DNA from: Eggerthellaceae bacterium | Lineage (GTDB): Bacteria; Actinomycetota; Coriobacteriia; Coriobacteriales; Eggerthellaceae | Assembly: GCA_017511465.1 (NCBI GenBank) | Contig: JAFWJU010000101.1 | Coordinates: forward strand, 1 to 35,322 | DNA: 35,322 bases | Reading direction: 5' to 3' | In this document: positions 1 through 8,331 of the stretch, piece after piece | Layout of the letters: every line of letters starts with the position of its first letter | Numbering within the stretch: position 1 is the first letter of the stretch | The notes under the pieces: generated by a model | Databases searched by the model: none | Told to the model about the DNA's origin: nothing | What the model saw: the letters and a program-made list of their open reading frames with translations, nothing else | Program-made: the position numbers and the translations under genes

Positions 1-112
1 AGTGCGGCCATGGAGGCGGGGATCACCCGATCCCGTTCCGAACTCGGAAGTTAAGCCCGCCCTCGCCGAGAGTACTGCAGCGTCAGGCTGCGGGAGGCTA
101 GGTCGCCGCACT
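1..112 (+). rRNA. rrf: 5S ribosomal RNA (complete or nearly so)
   Basis: The sequence carries the conserved 5S core: the GATCCCGTTCCGAACTCGGA loop region, then AAGTTAAGC, and a GGGAGGCTAGGTCGCCGC 3' part. Bases 1-8 (AGTGCGGC) pair perfectly with 105-112 (GCCGCACT) to close helix I. The molecule is therefore essentially whole, and at most a few 5' bases lie outside the window. It is the last gene of an rrn operon whose 16S and 23S genes would be upstream. Any protein reading of this stretch is spurious. Confidence 0.95.
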
Positions 113-146
113 CGCGCGTGGCGCTTTTTGCGTTCTCGAGCTGTTT

Positions 147-170
147 GCCCCCAAGGGGGCTTTTTGTTTT
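147..170 (+). terminator. Rho-independent terminator of the rrn operon
   Basis: GCCCCC and GGGGGC (147-160) form a very GC-rich hairpin, followed directly by TTTTTGTTTT. It lies 35 nt after the 5S rRNA, where an rrn terminator is expected. Confidence 0.85.
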
Positions 171-212
171 ATGGGCTTTGCGTTATTCGTGTGCCCTTTT
201 AGCGCCCTGAAC

Positions 213-241
213 GGCGCAAACAATGATTTGCGCCTTATAAT
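213..241 (+). promoter_or_regulatory. Promoter with operator-like palindrome, upstream of the HEAT-repeat gene
   Basis: A perfect -10 hexamer TATAAT lies at 236-241. Just upstream is a perfect 8-bp inverted repeat, GGCGCAAA (213-220) and TTTGCGCC (227-234), with a 6-bp spacer. It covers the position of the -35 box and the spacer, which is typical of a repressor operator. No good -35 consensus is visible. The palindrome and -10 are seen directly; the operator role is inferred. Confidence 0.55.
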
Positions 242-283
242 TGCATTCAAACGAGTACAAGGCGCCTAATGGCGGAGGATGAC

Positions 284-886
284 ATGAGCGATCGAAACGA
301 AGAAGTGAAGAAGCTGGCACAAGAGGCGATGCAAGACGAGAAGAAGCTTGCGGAATTGGGCGAGACGCTTTCCGTCGGGTCCCGACGCGATCGCCAGCAA
401 GCTGCATCGGCCTTATCGCTTGTGGCCAAGAGCGAACCAACGCTGCTCGTTCCTTTCATAGACAATCTTATCGACGCCCTGAACCGTCCAGAGGCTCAAA
501 CGCGCTGGGAGTGCCTCGAGGCGCTCGCGATCCTTGTCGATTACGATGCGCGAAGCTGCAACAAAGCCATTCCCGAAGCGGAAACATCGCTGTTCGACGA
601 AGAGAGCGGCCCGGTTAGACTTGCGGCCATGAGGTTCCTCTGCAAGCTTGGCGCTACGACGGAGAACCGCTCCGAAAAGGTATGGCCGCTTGTCGATGAG
701 GGCATCCAGTGCTATCACGGCGATTTGGAATTCGGCGATATGCTGCTAGCGCTCGTTGAATTCTCGAACGGCAAGCTGTCCGACAGCGTCAAGCAAGAGT
801 TCTCGGCGCGCATGGCGTTCGATGCGGCAAACGGCAAAGGCACGCTGAAGCGCCGCGCCCAGCAGATCATCGACAACCTTGCATAG
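284..886 (+). CDS. HEAT-repeat-like helical protein, function unknown
   Basis: This encodes a soluble acidic protein of 200 residues with no signal peptide or membrane segment. The body is a run of amphipathic helices in HEAT-like pairs. Examples are the segments around RQQAASALSLVAKSEPTLL, TRWECLEALAILVDYD and PVRLAAMRFLCKLG. Such folds usually act as protein-binding scaffolds; no catalytic motif is visible. I prefer the ATG at 284 because GGAGG (274-278) sits 5 nt before it; an in-frame ATG at 269 has a poorer site and would add five residues. The gene stands alone between the rrn terminator and acnA, with its own promoter at 236-241. The specific role is unknown. Confidence 0.8.
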   Translation: MSDRNEEVKKLAQEAMQDEKKLAELGETLSVGSRRDRQQAASALSLVAKSEPTLLVPFIDNLIDALNRPEAQTRWECLEALAILVDYDARSCNKAIPEAETSLFDEESGPVRLAAMRFLCKLGATTENRSEKVWPLVDEGIQCYHGDLEFGDMLLALVEFSNGKLSDSVKQEFSARMAFDAANGKGTLKRRAQQIIDNLA

Positions 887-1019
887 TGTACGCTCGTTGA
901 AGCGATTGGGCGGGAATCCGCTCGCAGCTGCCTTGCGCAAAAAAGCCCTTTAGCAAAAACAAGTGACGTTTTGCCTGCACAAGCGGTGTGTGCCCGCATT
1001 GTCTCTGCTTCGGCTCATC

Positions 1020-1025
1020 TATAAT
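1020..1025 (+). promoter_or_regulatory. -10 box of the acnA promoter
   Basis: A perfect TATAAT lies at 1020-1025. The -35 is weak: TTGTCT at 999-1004 would give a short 15-bp spacer. Transcription would begin near 1032, giving a leader of about 25 nt to the GTG start at 1057. The stretch TATAATA(G/A)ACAGGTT is repeated at the pgi promoter (11010-11024). Confidence 0.6.
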
Positions 1026-1056
1026 AGACAGGTTATTCGAGATGAAAGGGGCTGCC

Positions 1057-3674
1057 GTGAGCATCGGGGCTACTTCTGTCCTTCAAGTTGGAAAAGACGT
1101 ATATGAATATTATTCCGTCAAGGATGTCGAGGGTGCCGATAAGCTCCCGTACTCTTTGACGGTATTGCTCGAAAACGTGTTGCGAAATGCCCGAAGCGCC
1201 GAAGAAGCGCAAACGTACGCGAAGCGCATCGTGGAAGCAGGTTTGGCAGGGCAAGCAGGCGAGGAAGTCGAGTTCGCGCCTGCGCGCGTGCTGTTCCAGG
1301 ATTTCACGGGAGTGCCGGTGTTCGTCGACTTCGCGGTCATGCGCGACGCATGCGTTGCGCTTGGGGGCGATCCCGCAAAGATCAACCCGCAGGTGCCATG
1401 CGATCTGGTTATCGACCATTCGGTTATCGCCGACGAATTCGGGTGCGAAGCGGCCATGAAAGCCAACATGAAGCTGGAATTCGAGCGCAATCGCGAGAGG
1501 TACAGCTTTCTCAAATGGTCGCAAGACTCGTTCCAGAACGTGCGCATTGTGCCGCCTGGACAGGGCATTTGCCATCAGCTGAATATCGAGAACTTCGCGA
1601 GCGTCGTCATGACGCGCGAGGACGGCGATAACCTCGTCTATTTCGATACCGTGGTGGGCACCGATTCGCATACGCCCACGGCCAACGGAATCGGCGTGTT
1701 GGGATGGGGCGTCGGCGGAATTGAAGCTGAGGCCGCAGCGCTCGGGCAGCCCATCACCACGCTCGTGCCGCGCGTTATCGGCGTGAAGCTGATGGGACAA
1801 TTGCGCAGCGGCGTGGCGGCAATGGACGTTGCCCTGACGTTTGCCCAGACGCTGCGTGCAAAAGGGGTTGTCGGCTGCTTCGTCGAATGTTTCGGTCCTG
1901 GCGTTGCCAACCTGTCTGCGACGCAGCGCGCATGCATTTCGAACATGACGCCCGAATATGGAAGCACGTGCACGTTGTTCCCCATTGACGACCAGACGCT
2001 TGACTTCCTGCGCCTCACCGGCCGCAGCGAAAAGCAGGTGGCACTTGTCGAGGCATATGCGAAAGAGCAGGGCCTTGGCTTGCGCAAGAGGGGCAGCCGC
2101 GCGTCTATTCCGAGGTCATCGAGCTTGACTTGGGCAGCATCGTGGGGTCCATGGCGGGGCCATCACGTCCCCACGACCGATTCGATGTGGCAAACGGCAA
2201 GGCTCGTTTCCATGAGATATGCGATGAGCGCGGCCTTGACGAAGGCGCGTCGGCACAGGTTGTCCTCGGTGGCGAAACGCACGAGCTGACGCACGGCGCC
2301 ATCGCCATCGCGGCAGTCACCAGCTGCACGACGGCGACAGATCCGCGGATGATGTTGGCATGCGGCCTTGTGGCGAAGAAAGCCGCCGCACTGGGGCTGA
2401 AACCCAAACCGTGGGTGAAAACCGTTTTCGCACCCGGCAGCCGGGCAACCGAGCTTTTGCTCAAGCGCGCCGGTTTGCTGGAAAGCATGCAGCAGCTTCA
2501 TTTCGCCACCTGTGGGTTCGGCTGCATGAGCTGTATCGGCAATTCGGGTCCCATCCTTCCCGAGATGCACGACATTTGCGGGGACATCGAGCTGGCCAGC
2601 GTACTTTCCGGTAACCGGAACTTCGAGGGACGCATCTCGCCCGACGTTTCCCAGAATTACCTCATGCAACCTGCGGCGGTCATCGCCTACGCTTTGGCTG
2701 GAACCGTCGATTTCGACATGGAAGCCGACGCTCTTGGCAAGGACGACGAAGGCCATGACGTCTACCTGCGCGATCTGTGGCCAAAAGCCGACGAGGTCGA
2801 GGACCTCATGGCCTACGTCGATGCGGATTTGTACACGCAGGGCTCAGCGGGCTTGTACGATGGCGATGCGGCATGGCAAGCGCTTTCGGTCGAGAAAAGC
2901 GACCTGTTTGCCTGGGACGACGAATCCACCTACGTTCGCCGTGCCCCGTACTTCGACGGAATGGGACGAGACCCCGAGCCGCCTGCGGCAATCGAAAACG
3001 CCCGCGTCCTCGCGTTGCTCGGCGATTTCATCACGACCGATCACATATCGCCGGCCGGCGCGTTCGCGGCAGATACGCCAGCGGGCCGTTACCTGGTCGA
3101 ACGTGGGGTGCAACCTTCCGATTTCAACACGTACGGCAGCCGTCGCGGCAACCACGAAGTGATGATGCGCGGCACGTTCGCCAATGTGAAACTGGCCAAC
3201 AAGCTCGCCGAAGGGCGAAAGGGCGGTTGGACGCGCGATTTCACAACCGACGAGGTGTCGTGGTTGTTTGATGCCGCCATGAACTACGAGGCTGCAAGTT
3301 CGCCCGTTATCGTCATAGCAGGCAAGATGTACGGTTCGGGATCATCGCGCGACTGGGCGGCAAAGGGTCCAATGCTCCTTGGCGTGCGCGCCGCCCTCGC
3401 GGAAAGCTTCGAGCGCATTCACCGCTCCAACCTCATCGGAATGGGCATTCTGCCCCTGCAGTTCGCCGAAGGCGAAAACGCCGAGACGCTGGGCCTCGAC
3501 GGCACGGAGCTGTTTACGATCAACCGCCAAGGCAGAAACGCCACGGTGACGGCTGTGAAACCCGATGGCTCTGCATGCGAGTTCCAGGCTATCGTGCGTA
3601 TCGATACGCCAACAGAAGACGACTATTACGCCCACGGCGGTATACTTCAGTACGTTCTCAGATCGCTCATCTAG
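1057..3674 (+). pseudogene. acnA: Aconitate hydratase AcnA, interrupted by a 1-base frameshift
   Basis: Aconitase A isomerises citrate to isocitrate in the TCA cycle, using a [4Fe-4S] cluster. The reading frame is broken. Bases 1057-2076 encode the N-terminal part in one frame, and 2079-3674 encode the rest in another. Adding one T after 2076 (CTT-GG to CTT-TGG) turns GLGLRKRG into GLWLAQEGQPRVYSEVIEL. That matches the family's AYAKxQGxW hinge and gives about 872 residues, close to the usual 890. Cluster cysteines are present in SCTTATDP (about residue 424) and CGFGCMSCIGNSGP (about 490 and 493). The C-terminal swivel domain has GSGSSRDWAAKGP. The start is GTG at 1057, with AAAGGGG 5 nt upstream; ATG 1042 is an alternative. 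icd follows after 12 nt. The break is either an assembly error or a real, recent inactivation. Confidence 0.9.
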
Positions 3675-3686
3675 TCGGAGGAACGC

Positions 3687-4883
3687 ATGGCCAAGATTGA
3701 AATGAAAACTCCTCTCGTCGAGATGGACGGCGACGAGATGACGCGCATTATCTGGCAGGTCATCAAAGACCGGCTGATATGCCCGTACGTCGACTTGAAG
3801 ACCGAGTATTACGACTTGGGTCTCAAGCGCCGCGACGAGACGGATGATGCCATCACCGTCGAGGCTGCCGAGGCAACCAGGCGCTTGGGTGTCGCCGTCA
3901 AATGCGCCACCATCACGCCAAACGCCGCGCGCGTCGAGGAATACGGGCTCAAGGAGATGTGGAAAAGCCCAAATGGAACGATTCGCGCGTTGCTGGACGG
4001 CACGGTGTTCCGCGCTCCCATCCTCGTGAAGGGAATTCAGCCGGTTGTGCGCAATTGGGAAGCGCCCATAACCATTGCGCGCCATGCCTATGGCGACGTG
4101 TACAAGAACGTTGAAATTCGGGTGCCGGGCGCAGGCAAGGTCGAGCTCATGTACACGGGCGAAGATGGGGCAGAAATCCGCGAGACCGTTCACGAATTCG
4201 ATGGTCCCGGAGTCGTGCAGGGCACCCATAACCTCGACGCGAGCATTGCAAGTTTTGCGCGCAGCTGCTTCACGTATGCGCTCGACACGAAGCAGGACCT
4301 GTGGTTCTCCACGAAAGACACCATATCCAAAACGTACGACCATCGCTTCAAGGACGTGTTCGCCGACGTGTTCGAGGCGGAATACGCCGATGCGTTCGCA
4401 GAAGCGGGCATCGAATACTTCTACACGCTCATCGATGATGCCGTGGCGCGCGTGATGAAAGCGCGGGGCGGTTTCATATGGGCGTGCAAGAACTACGACG
4501 GTGATGTGATGAGCGACATGGTGTCAAGCGCATTTGGCAGCCTGGCCATGATGACAAGCGTCCTCGTGTCGCCGGCAGGCGTGTACGAATACGAGGCGGC
4601 GCATGGTACCGTGCAGCGCCATTATTACAAGCACTTAAAAGGTGAGTCGACGTCCACCAATTCGGTTGCTACAATCTTCGCGTGGACGGGCGCGCTGCGT
4701 AAACGCGGCGAGCTCGACGAGCTGCCCGAACTCGCGGCCTTTGCCGACCGTTTGGAAGCGGCTACGTTGGCGACCATCGAGGCAGGCGAGATGACGGGCG
4801 ATCTAGCGCGCATCACGACGATTCCAAATCCGAAGGTGCTCTCGACAGAGGGCTTCATCGAAGCCATCGCTGGCAGGATGTAA
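3687..4883 (+). CDS. icd: NADP-dependent isocitrate dehydrogenase (homodimeric type)
   Basis: This 398-residue enzyme oxidatively decarboxylates isocitrate to 2-oxoglutarate, reducing NADP+, in the cytosol. It belongs to the eukaryote-like homodimeric subfamily rather than the E. coli Icd type. The start [14 protein letters not shown], the [14 protein letters not shown] segment, the substrate region SPNGTIR, the metal-binding segment [13 protein letters not shown], and [11 protein letters not shown] near the nucleotide site are all typical. GGAGG lies 5 nt before the ATG. It is 12 nt downstream of acnA and 12 nt upstream of the next gene, so the three are probably one operon. Together with aconitase it makes 2-oxoglutarate, most likely for glutamate synthesis in an anaerobe. 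The reading frame is intact. Confidence 0.96.
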   Translation: MAKIEMKTPLVEMDGDEMTRIIWQVIKDRLICPYVDLKTEYYDLGLKRRDETDDAITVEAAEATRRLGVAVKCATITPNAARVEEYGLKEMWKSPNGTIRALLDGTVFRAPILVKGIQPVVRNWEAPITIARHAYGDVYKNVEIRVPGAGKVELMYTGEDGAEIRETVHEFDGPGVVQGTHNLDASIASFARSCFTYALDTKQDLWFSTKDTISKTYDHRFKDVFADVFEAEYADAFAEAGIEYFYTLIDDAVARVMKARGGFIWACKNYDGDVMSDMVSSAFGSLAMMTSVLVSPAGVYEYEAAHGTVQRHYYKHLKGESTSTNSVATIFAWTGALRKRGELDELPELAAFADRLEAATLATIEAGEMTGDLARITTIPNPKVLSTEGFIEAIAGRM

Positions 4884-4895
4884 GAAGGAGTTCGC

Positions 4896-6977
4896 ATGGC
4901 AAGCGGAATTGACAATTTACTCGACGCGTTGAAGCAGTCGGGGATGGACGTAGACGATATCGGCGCAGAGGGTGCAGGCGACGCGGCCGAACCGGAAACC
5001 GGCGGTTCGTCTTCGGGCGGTTCCCGTTCGCGTGGTTCTGCTCGCAGCCGTGGCGACATGCCGTTCGGGGGATTCCCGTTCCCCGGTTTTGGCGGCGGGC
5101 GCGGCACTGGCGGCTCGGGCGACGGGGGTTCTGATGAGCCGCCTACGATTGAATTCGCGAGTTCGATTGGCGACCGCATGGCAGCATGGAGCAGACGCAC
5201 GCTCATTGCCGCCATCATCGTGGCCATTATCATCATCTTGGCGGCGTATTGGTGGTTCCATCCGCCCATCAGCATCAACAGCATCGACACGTGGATGTTT
5301 GTCACCATCTGCATCCTGCTGCCGTGCTTCCTGTTCTTCAGGGGGCGCGCTCGCCGTTACAAGACAGGCGACAGCAAAGTGGATCCAAGTCAGGCGAAGT
5401 CGAAGACATTCAACATCCTGTCGTTCATTCCGGTCATCATCTTGGCGCTCGGCCTCATCGGTTGGGTTGCCTCGCTCGACCTGTTCCCCGGCAATGCGAA
5501 GAAGTACGCCAACGTGCTTCAGACCGATACCATGACGTTCGCCGAGGATATCCAAGAGGTCAATTACTCGCAGATTCCCGTTATCGACCGCGAATCGGCC
5601 ATATTGCTGGGCAATCGCGAGATGGGCACGATTCCCGATTACGTCAGCCAGTTCGAGATCGATACGCTGTATAGCCAAATCAACTACAAGGGCGCGCCCG
5701 TGCGCGTCAGCCCGCTAGGCTATGCCGACCTGTTCAAATGGTTCACCAACCGCGGCGAGGGCATTCCCGCGTTCGCGCTCGTCAACATGACGACCCAAGA
5801 CGCAGAAATCGTGCGCTTGGGCGAGGGCAACGGCATGAAGTACACGGCTTCTGAGCCCCTTGCCCGCAATATCGACCGCTATGTTCAGTTGAAGTACCCG
5901 TTCTACATCTTCGATGAGAAGTCGTTCGAAATCGACGAGGACGGCCAGCCCTGGTGGATCTGCCCCGTGCGCAAGTACACAATCGGCCTGTTCGGCGGCG
6001 AGACCATCGACCACGTGGTGCTTTGCAATGCGTCGACGGGCGAATGCATCGAGCTGTCGCTCGAAGACGTCCCGCAGTGGGTCGATCGCGTGTACCCGGC
6101 CGAATTGCTGTTGCGCCAGTACAACTGGTCCGGGCGCTACCAGCAAGGTTGGTTCAACTCGTGGCTGGGTCAGTCGGGCGTCGTGCAAACCACGCCTGGC
6201 ACGAATGGCTCGCTGGGTTATAACTACATCGCCAAGGACGATGACGTATGGGTCTACACCGGCGTCACGTCCGCAACGGCCGATAACTCGATCGTCGGCT
6301 TCGTGCTCGTCGACCAGCGCACGGCCGAATCGCACTACTACGCCGTAGCTGGCGCCACCGAGGCGTCTGCGATGGAATCCGCCGAAGGTCAAGTCCAGCA
6401 CCTGAGGTACACCTCGACATTCCCGCTGCTCATCAACGTGTCGAATCAGCCGACGTACTTCATGGCGCTTAAAGACGGCGCTGGCTTGGTTAAGAAATTC
6501 GCGATGATCGACATCCAGCGCTACCAGAACGTGGCCGTTGGCGATACGGTGGCCGAATGCCAGAAGAACTACGAGGCGCTGCTGGCAACCAATGGTGCAA
6601 TCTCGAAGGCCGACCTAGACAGTTCGGGAACGTTCGGCGAGGCAAACGGCACTATCCGCACGATTGCCCAGGCTGTCATCGACGGCAATTCGCACTTCTA
6701 CGTCACGCTCGAGGGCGATGATGCGATTTACGACTTCGTATTGCCTGGCACCATCGAAATCGTGGGGTATGCCGTCGGTGACGAGATCGCATTCTCGTAC
6801 GTCGAGAACGTCCCCACGTGCACGGTGAGCGAGATATTGTCGAACACGGTTGAGGCAAAGGTCGAAGAAGCCGTGGCTTCCGAGGCGGCAGCTGCTCCCA
6901 GCTCGGCATCGCCGAGCGCCGCAGAGCCTGCCGCAAGCGGTTCAAGCGCGAGCGCAAGTGCGGCCAGCGGGACATGA
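4896..6977 (+). CDS. Large membrane protein with extracytoplasmic domain, function unknown
   Basis: This encodes a protein of 693 residues. Residues 1-95 are cytoplasmic and low-complexity, rich in Gly, Ser and Arg. Three membrane segments follow, at about 103-120, 129-148 and 170-190. Next comes a globular domain of roughly 430 residues, rich in aromatic and acidic positions; examples are QFEIDTLYSQINYKG, YPFYIFDEKSFEIDEDG and WVDRVYPAELLLRQYNW. The last 40 residues are a Ser/Ala tail. The sequence resembles a conserved membrane family I recall from Firmicutes and Coriobacteria that has no assigned function; this was not checked by search. AGAAGGAG precedes the ATG. The gene starts 12 nt after icd, which suggests co-transcription with the TCA genes. 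No catalytic motif is recognised. Confidence 0.85.
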   Translation: MASGIDNLLDALKQSGMDVDDIGAEGAGDAAEPETGGSSSGGSRSRGSARSRGDMPFGGFPFPGFGGGRGTGGSGDGGSDEPPTIEFASSIGDRMAAWSRRTLIAAIIVAIIIILAAYWWFHPPISINSIDTWMFVTICILLPCFLFFRGRARRYKTGDSKVDPSQAKSKTFNILSFIPVIILALGLIGWVASLDLFPGNAKKYANVLQTDTMTFAEDIQEVNYSQIPVIDRESAILLGNREMGTIPDYVSQFEIDTLYSQINYKGAPVRVSPLGYADLFKWFTNRGEGIPAFALVNMTTQDAEIVRLGEGNGMKYTASEPLARNIDRYVQLKYPFYIFDEKSFEIDEDGQPWWICPVRKYTIGLFGGETIDHVVLCNASTGECIELSLEDVPQWVDRVYPAELLLRQYNWSGRYQQGWFNSWLGQSGVVQTTPGTNGSLGYNYIAKDDDVWVYTGVTSATADNSIVGFVLVDQRTAESHYYAVAGATEASAMESAEGQVQHLRYTSTFPLLINVSNQPTYFMALKDGAGLVKKFAMIDIQRYQNVAVGDTVAECQKNYEALLATNGAISKADLDSSGTFGEANGTIRTIAQAVIDGNSHFYVTLEGDDAIYDFVLPGTIEIVGYAVGDEIAFSYVENVPTCTVSEILSNTVEAKVEEAVASEAAAAPSSASPSAAEPAASGSSASASAASGT

Positions 6978-7020
6978 GTGGAGAAAACGTCGAGTTCTTC
7001 CACTTTGGTCCCATAATGGG

Positions 7021-7026
7021 TATTAT
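7021..7026 (+). promoter_or_regulatory. Probable -10 of the rplJL promoter
   Basis: TATTAT at 7021-7026 lies about 17 bp after a poor -35 candidate (TTCCAC, 6998-7003). It sits just ahead of the L10 leader RNA, so transcription would start near 7033 and include the whole leader. The weak -35 keeps confidence low. Confidence 0.35.
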
Positions 7027-7039
7027 GTTCAGGCTGCTT

Positions 7040-7128
7040 AACCGCAGCGTGAACTGTTAGCAGTTCCGCTACCGAAGACAGCTGGTGCCGAAAGGCTTAA
7101 ACGCGAAAGCGGCCTGCCGAGGTGGTCA
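7040..7128 (+). ncRNA. Ribosomal protein L10 leader RNA
   Basis: The untranslated region before rplJ contains the hallmark elements of the L10 leader family. These are the ACCGAAGACAGCTGGTGCC segment (7071-7089), AGGCTTAA (7093-7100) and CCTGCCGAGGTGG (7113-7125), which together form the conserved kink-turn and stem structure. In this family the L10(L12)4 complex binds the leader and shuts down its own synthesis. Here it is followed by an intrinsic terminator at 7146-7184. Exact ends are approximate. Confidence 0.85.
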
Positions 7129-7145
7129 AGTGTATGGAATTACGC

Positions 7146-7184
7146 GCGACCCCTGCTGTCTTTGAGCAGGGGTCGCTTTCTTTT
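7146..7184 (+). terminator. Intrinsic terminator/attenuator within the rplJ leader
   Basis: GCGACCCCTGCT (7146-7157) pairs perfectly over 12 bp with AGCAGGGGTCGC (7165-7176). The loop is 7 nt and the tail is TTTCTTTT (7177-7184). It lies between the L10 leader and the rplJ ribosome-binding site, so it would stop transcription before the coding region. This is best read as an attenuator of rplJL. No upstream gene end lies close enough to need such a terminator. Confidence 0.85.
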
Positions 7185-7245
7185 CCAAGTAAGCGATTCC
7201 ACCCAGGTGCGGAACCTTAATTGGAAAAGGAAGGGGGTGCATTTC

Positions 7246-7764
7246 ATGCCCAATGCTCGTAATCTCGAGATGATGGAGAACATCAAGGCCGACCTTGCAG
7301 ACGTCAAGGCTGTGTGGGTCGTCGACGCTTGCGGTCTCACCGTCAAGGAAGTCGAGGCTCTTCGTCGCTCCATCCGCGAATCTGGTGCCATCATGAAGGT
7401 GTACAAGAACACCGTCATGAAGAAGGCTCTCGCCGAGCTCGACCTCGTCAACATGGACGCAATCCTCGAAGGCCCGTCGGCTTTCGTGTTCTGCGACGGC
7501 GACGTGGCGGCTGCCGCAAAGGCCATCACCGAATTCGCGAAAGAGAACAAGAAGCTGGAAGTCAAGGGCGGCATGATGGACAACACGTTCATCGCTGCCG
7601 ACGAGGTGCAGGCTATTGCCTCGCTGCCTTCCAAGGAGGTTCTCATCGCCCAGATCGCAGGCGCCATTTCCGGCGTTGCACGCGGCCTCGCCGTTTGCAT
7701 CAACGGCGTGCCGAGCGGTCTTGCCCGCGCAATCCAGCAGGTTGCCGATCAAAAGGCTGCTTAA
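7246..7764 (+). CDS. rplJ: 50S ribosomal protein L10
   Basis: L10 anchors the L7/L12 stalk dimers to 23S rRNA on the large ribosomal subunit. The protein has 172 residues, normal for the family. It starts MPNARNLEMMENIKADL and contains the GLTVKEVEALRRSIRESGA segment that is typical of the rRNA-binding N-terminal domain. The C-terminal helix that binds L12 is at about residues 150-170. The ATG at 7246 is chosen because AAGGGGG lies 8 nt upstream; longer in-frame readings would run back into the attenuator. It is preceded by the L10 leader and followed after 99 nt by rplL. Confidence 0.97.
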   Translation: MPNARNLEMMENIKADLADVKAVWVVDACGLTVKEVEALRRSIRESGAIMKVYKNTVMKKALAELDLVNMDAILEGPSAFVFCDGDVAAAAKAITEFAKENKKLEVKGGMMDNTFIAADEVQAIASLPSKEVLIAQIAGAISGVARGLAVCINGVPSGLARAIQQVADQKAA

Positions 7765-7776
7765 CTGCAGCAAAGG

Positions 7777-7840
7777 CGGCCTGATGGCCGCATGACATGA
7801 AAAGGAAAGACCGCAAGGTCGCAGGCGGGAAGAATCCGCC
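7777..7840 (+). other. Three tandem small hairpins between rplJ and rplL
   Basis: The 99-nt gap between rplJ and rplL holds three consecutive perfect small hairpins. The first is CGGCC-TGAT-GGCCG (7777-7790). The second is GACC-GCAA-GGTC (7809-7820), which has a GNRA tetraloop. The third is GGCGG-N7-CCGCC (7824-7840). None has a T-tract, so they are not terminators. They may mark RNA processing or help set the four-fold excess of L12 over L10. The pairing is seen directly; the role is inferred. Confidence 0.5.
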
Positions 7841-7863
7841 ATGAACAAGAAAGGACAAGCACA

Positions 7864-8244
7864 ATGGCTGTCACCAAGGAAGAGATTATTGAGGCTTTGA
7901 AGGAAATGACCCTGCTCGAGGCTTCCGAGCTCGTCAAGATGATCGAGGAAGAGTTTGGCGTTTCCGCCGCCGCTCCTGCTGCTGTCGTGGCCGCTGGCCC
8001 GGCTGCTGCTGCTGACCAGGCTGCTGAGGAGAAGACCGAGTTCGACGTCATCCTCGAGGGCTTCGGCGACAACAAGATCGCCGTCATCAAGGCTGTCCGC
8101 GAGATCACGGGCCTGGGCCTGAAGGAAGCCAAGGAAGCTGTCGAGAAGGCTCCGAACCCCATCCAGGAGGGCATTGCCAAGGACAAGGCCGAGGAAATCA
8201 AGGCCAAGCTCGAAGAGGCTGGCGCTGCTGTCACCCTGAAGTAA
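7864..8244 (+). CDS. rplL: 50S ribosomal protein L7/L12
   Basis: This 126-residue acidic stalk protein recruits and activates translational GTPases. The N-terminal dimerisation helix has the segment [20 protein letters not shown]. An Ala-rich flexible hinge follows at about residues 38-52, then the conserved C-terminal domain with [39 protein letters not shown] and the end AAVTLK. AAAGGA lies 9 nt before the ATG. The gene ends 23 nt before a strong terminator at 8267. Confidence 0.98.
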   Translation: MAVTKEEIIEALKEMTLLEASELVKMIEEEFGVSAAAPAAVVAAGPAAAADQAAEEKTEFDVILEGFGDNKIAVIKAVREITGLGLKEAKEAVEKAPNPIQEGIAKDKAEEIKAKLEEAGAAVTLK

Positions 8245-8266
8245 CAACAGGTTCACAGACTGTCGC

Positions 8267-8296
8267 AAAGGGGGCGCTTCGGTGCCCCCTTTCGTT
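8267..8296 (+). terminator. Rho-independent terminator after rplL
   Basis: AAAGGGGGCGC (8267-8277) pairs with GTGCCCCCTTT (8282-8292) around a stable C(TTCG)G tetraloop, followed by a short T-containing tail. It ends the rplJL unit. Confidence 0.85.
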
Positions 8297-8331
8297 ATAG
8301 TGGGACAAAGCAGAACGGAGGAGGCGGCTCG

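Noticed and set aside
2..202. 66-codon open frame at the window start
   Set aside because: It translates the 5S rRNA and its terminator.
2130..3674. The second half of acnA as an independent gene with its own start
   Set aside because: The homology is continuous with the upstream frame once one T is added. The apparent start (TTG) has no ribosome-binding site, and the product would lack the N-terminal domains of aconitase.
3342..4343. 333-codon open frame on the minus strand
   Set aside because: It is antisense to the acnA 3' end and icd, both with full family motifs.
6978..7005. GTGGAG...TTCCAC hairpin as a terminator after the 693-residue protein gene
   Set aside because: The stem is short with mismatches and the tail is not T-rich; it also overlaps the likely rplJ promoter region.
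7126..8268. 380-codon open frame on the minus strand across rplJ-rplL
   Set aside because: It covers two certain ribosomal protein genes and the attenuator in reverse; the product is Leu/Ser/Asp-rich nonsense.
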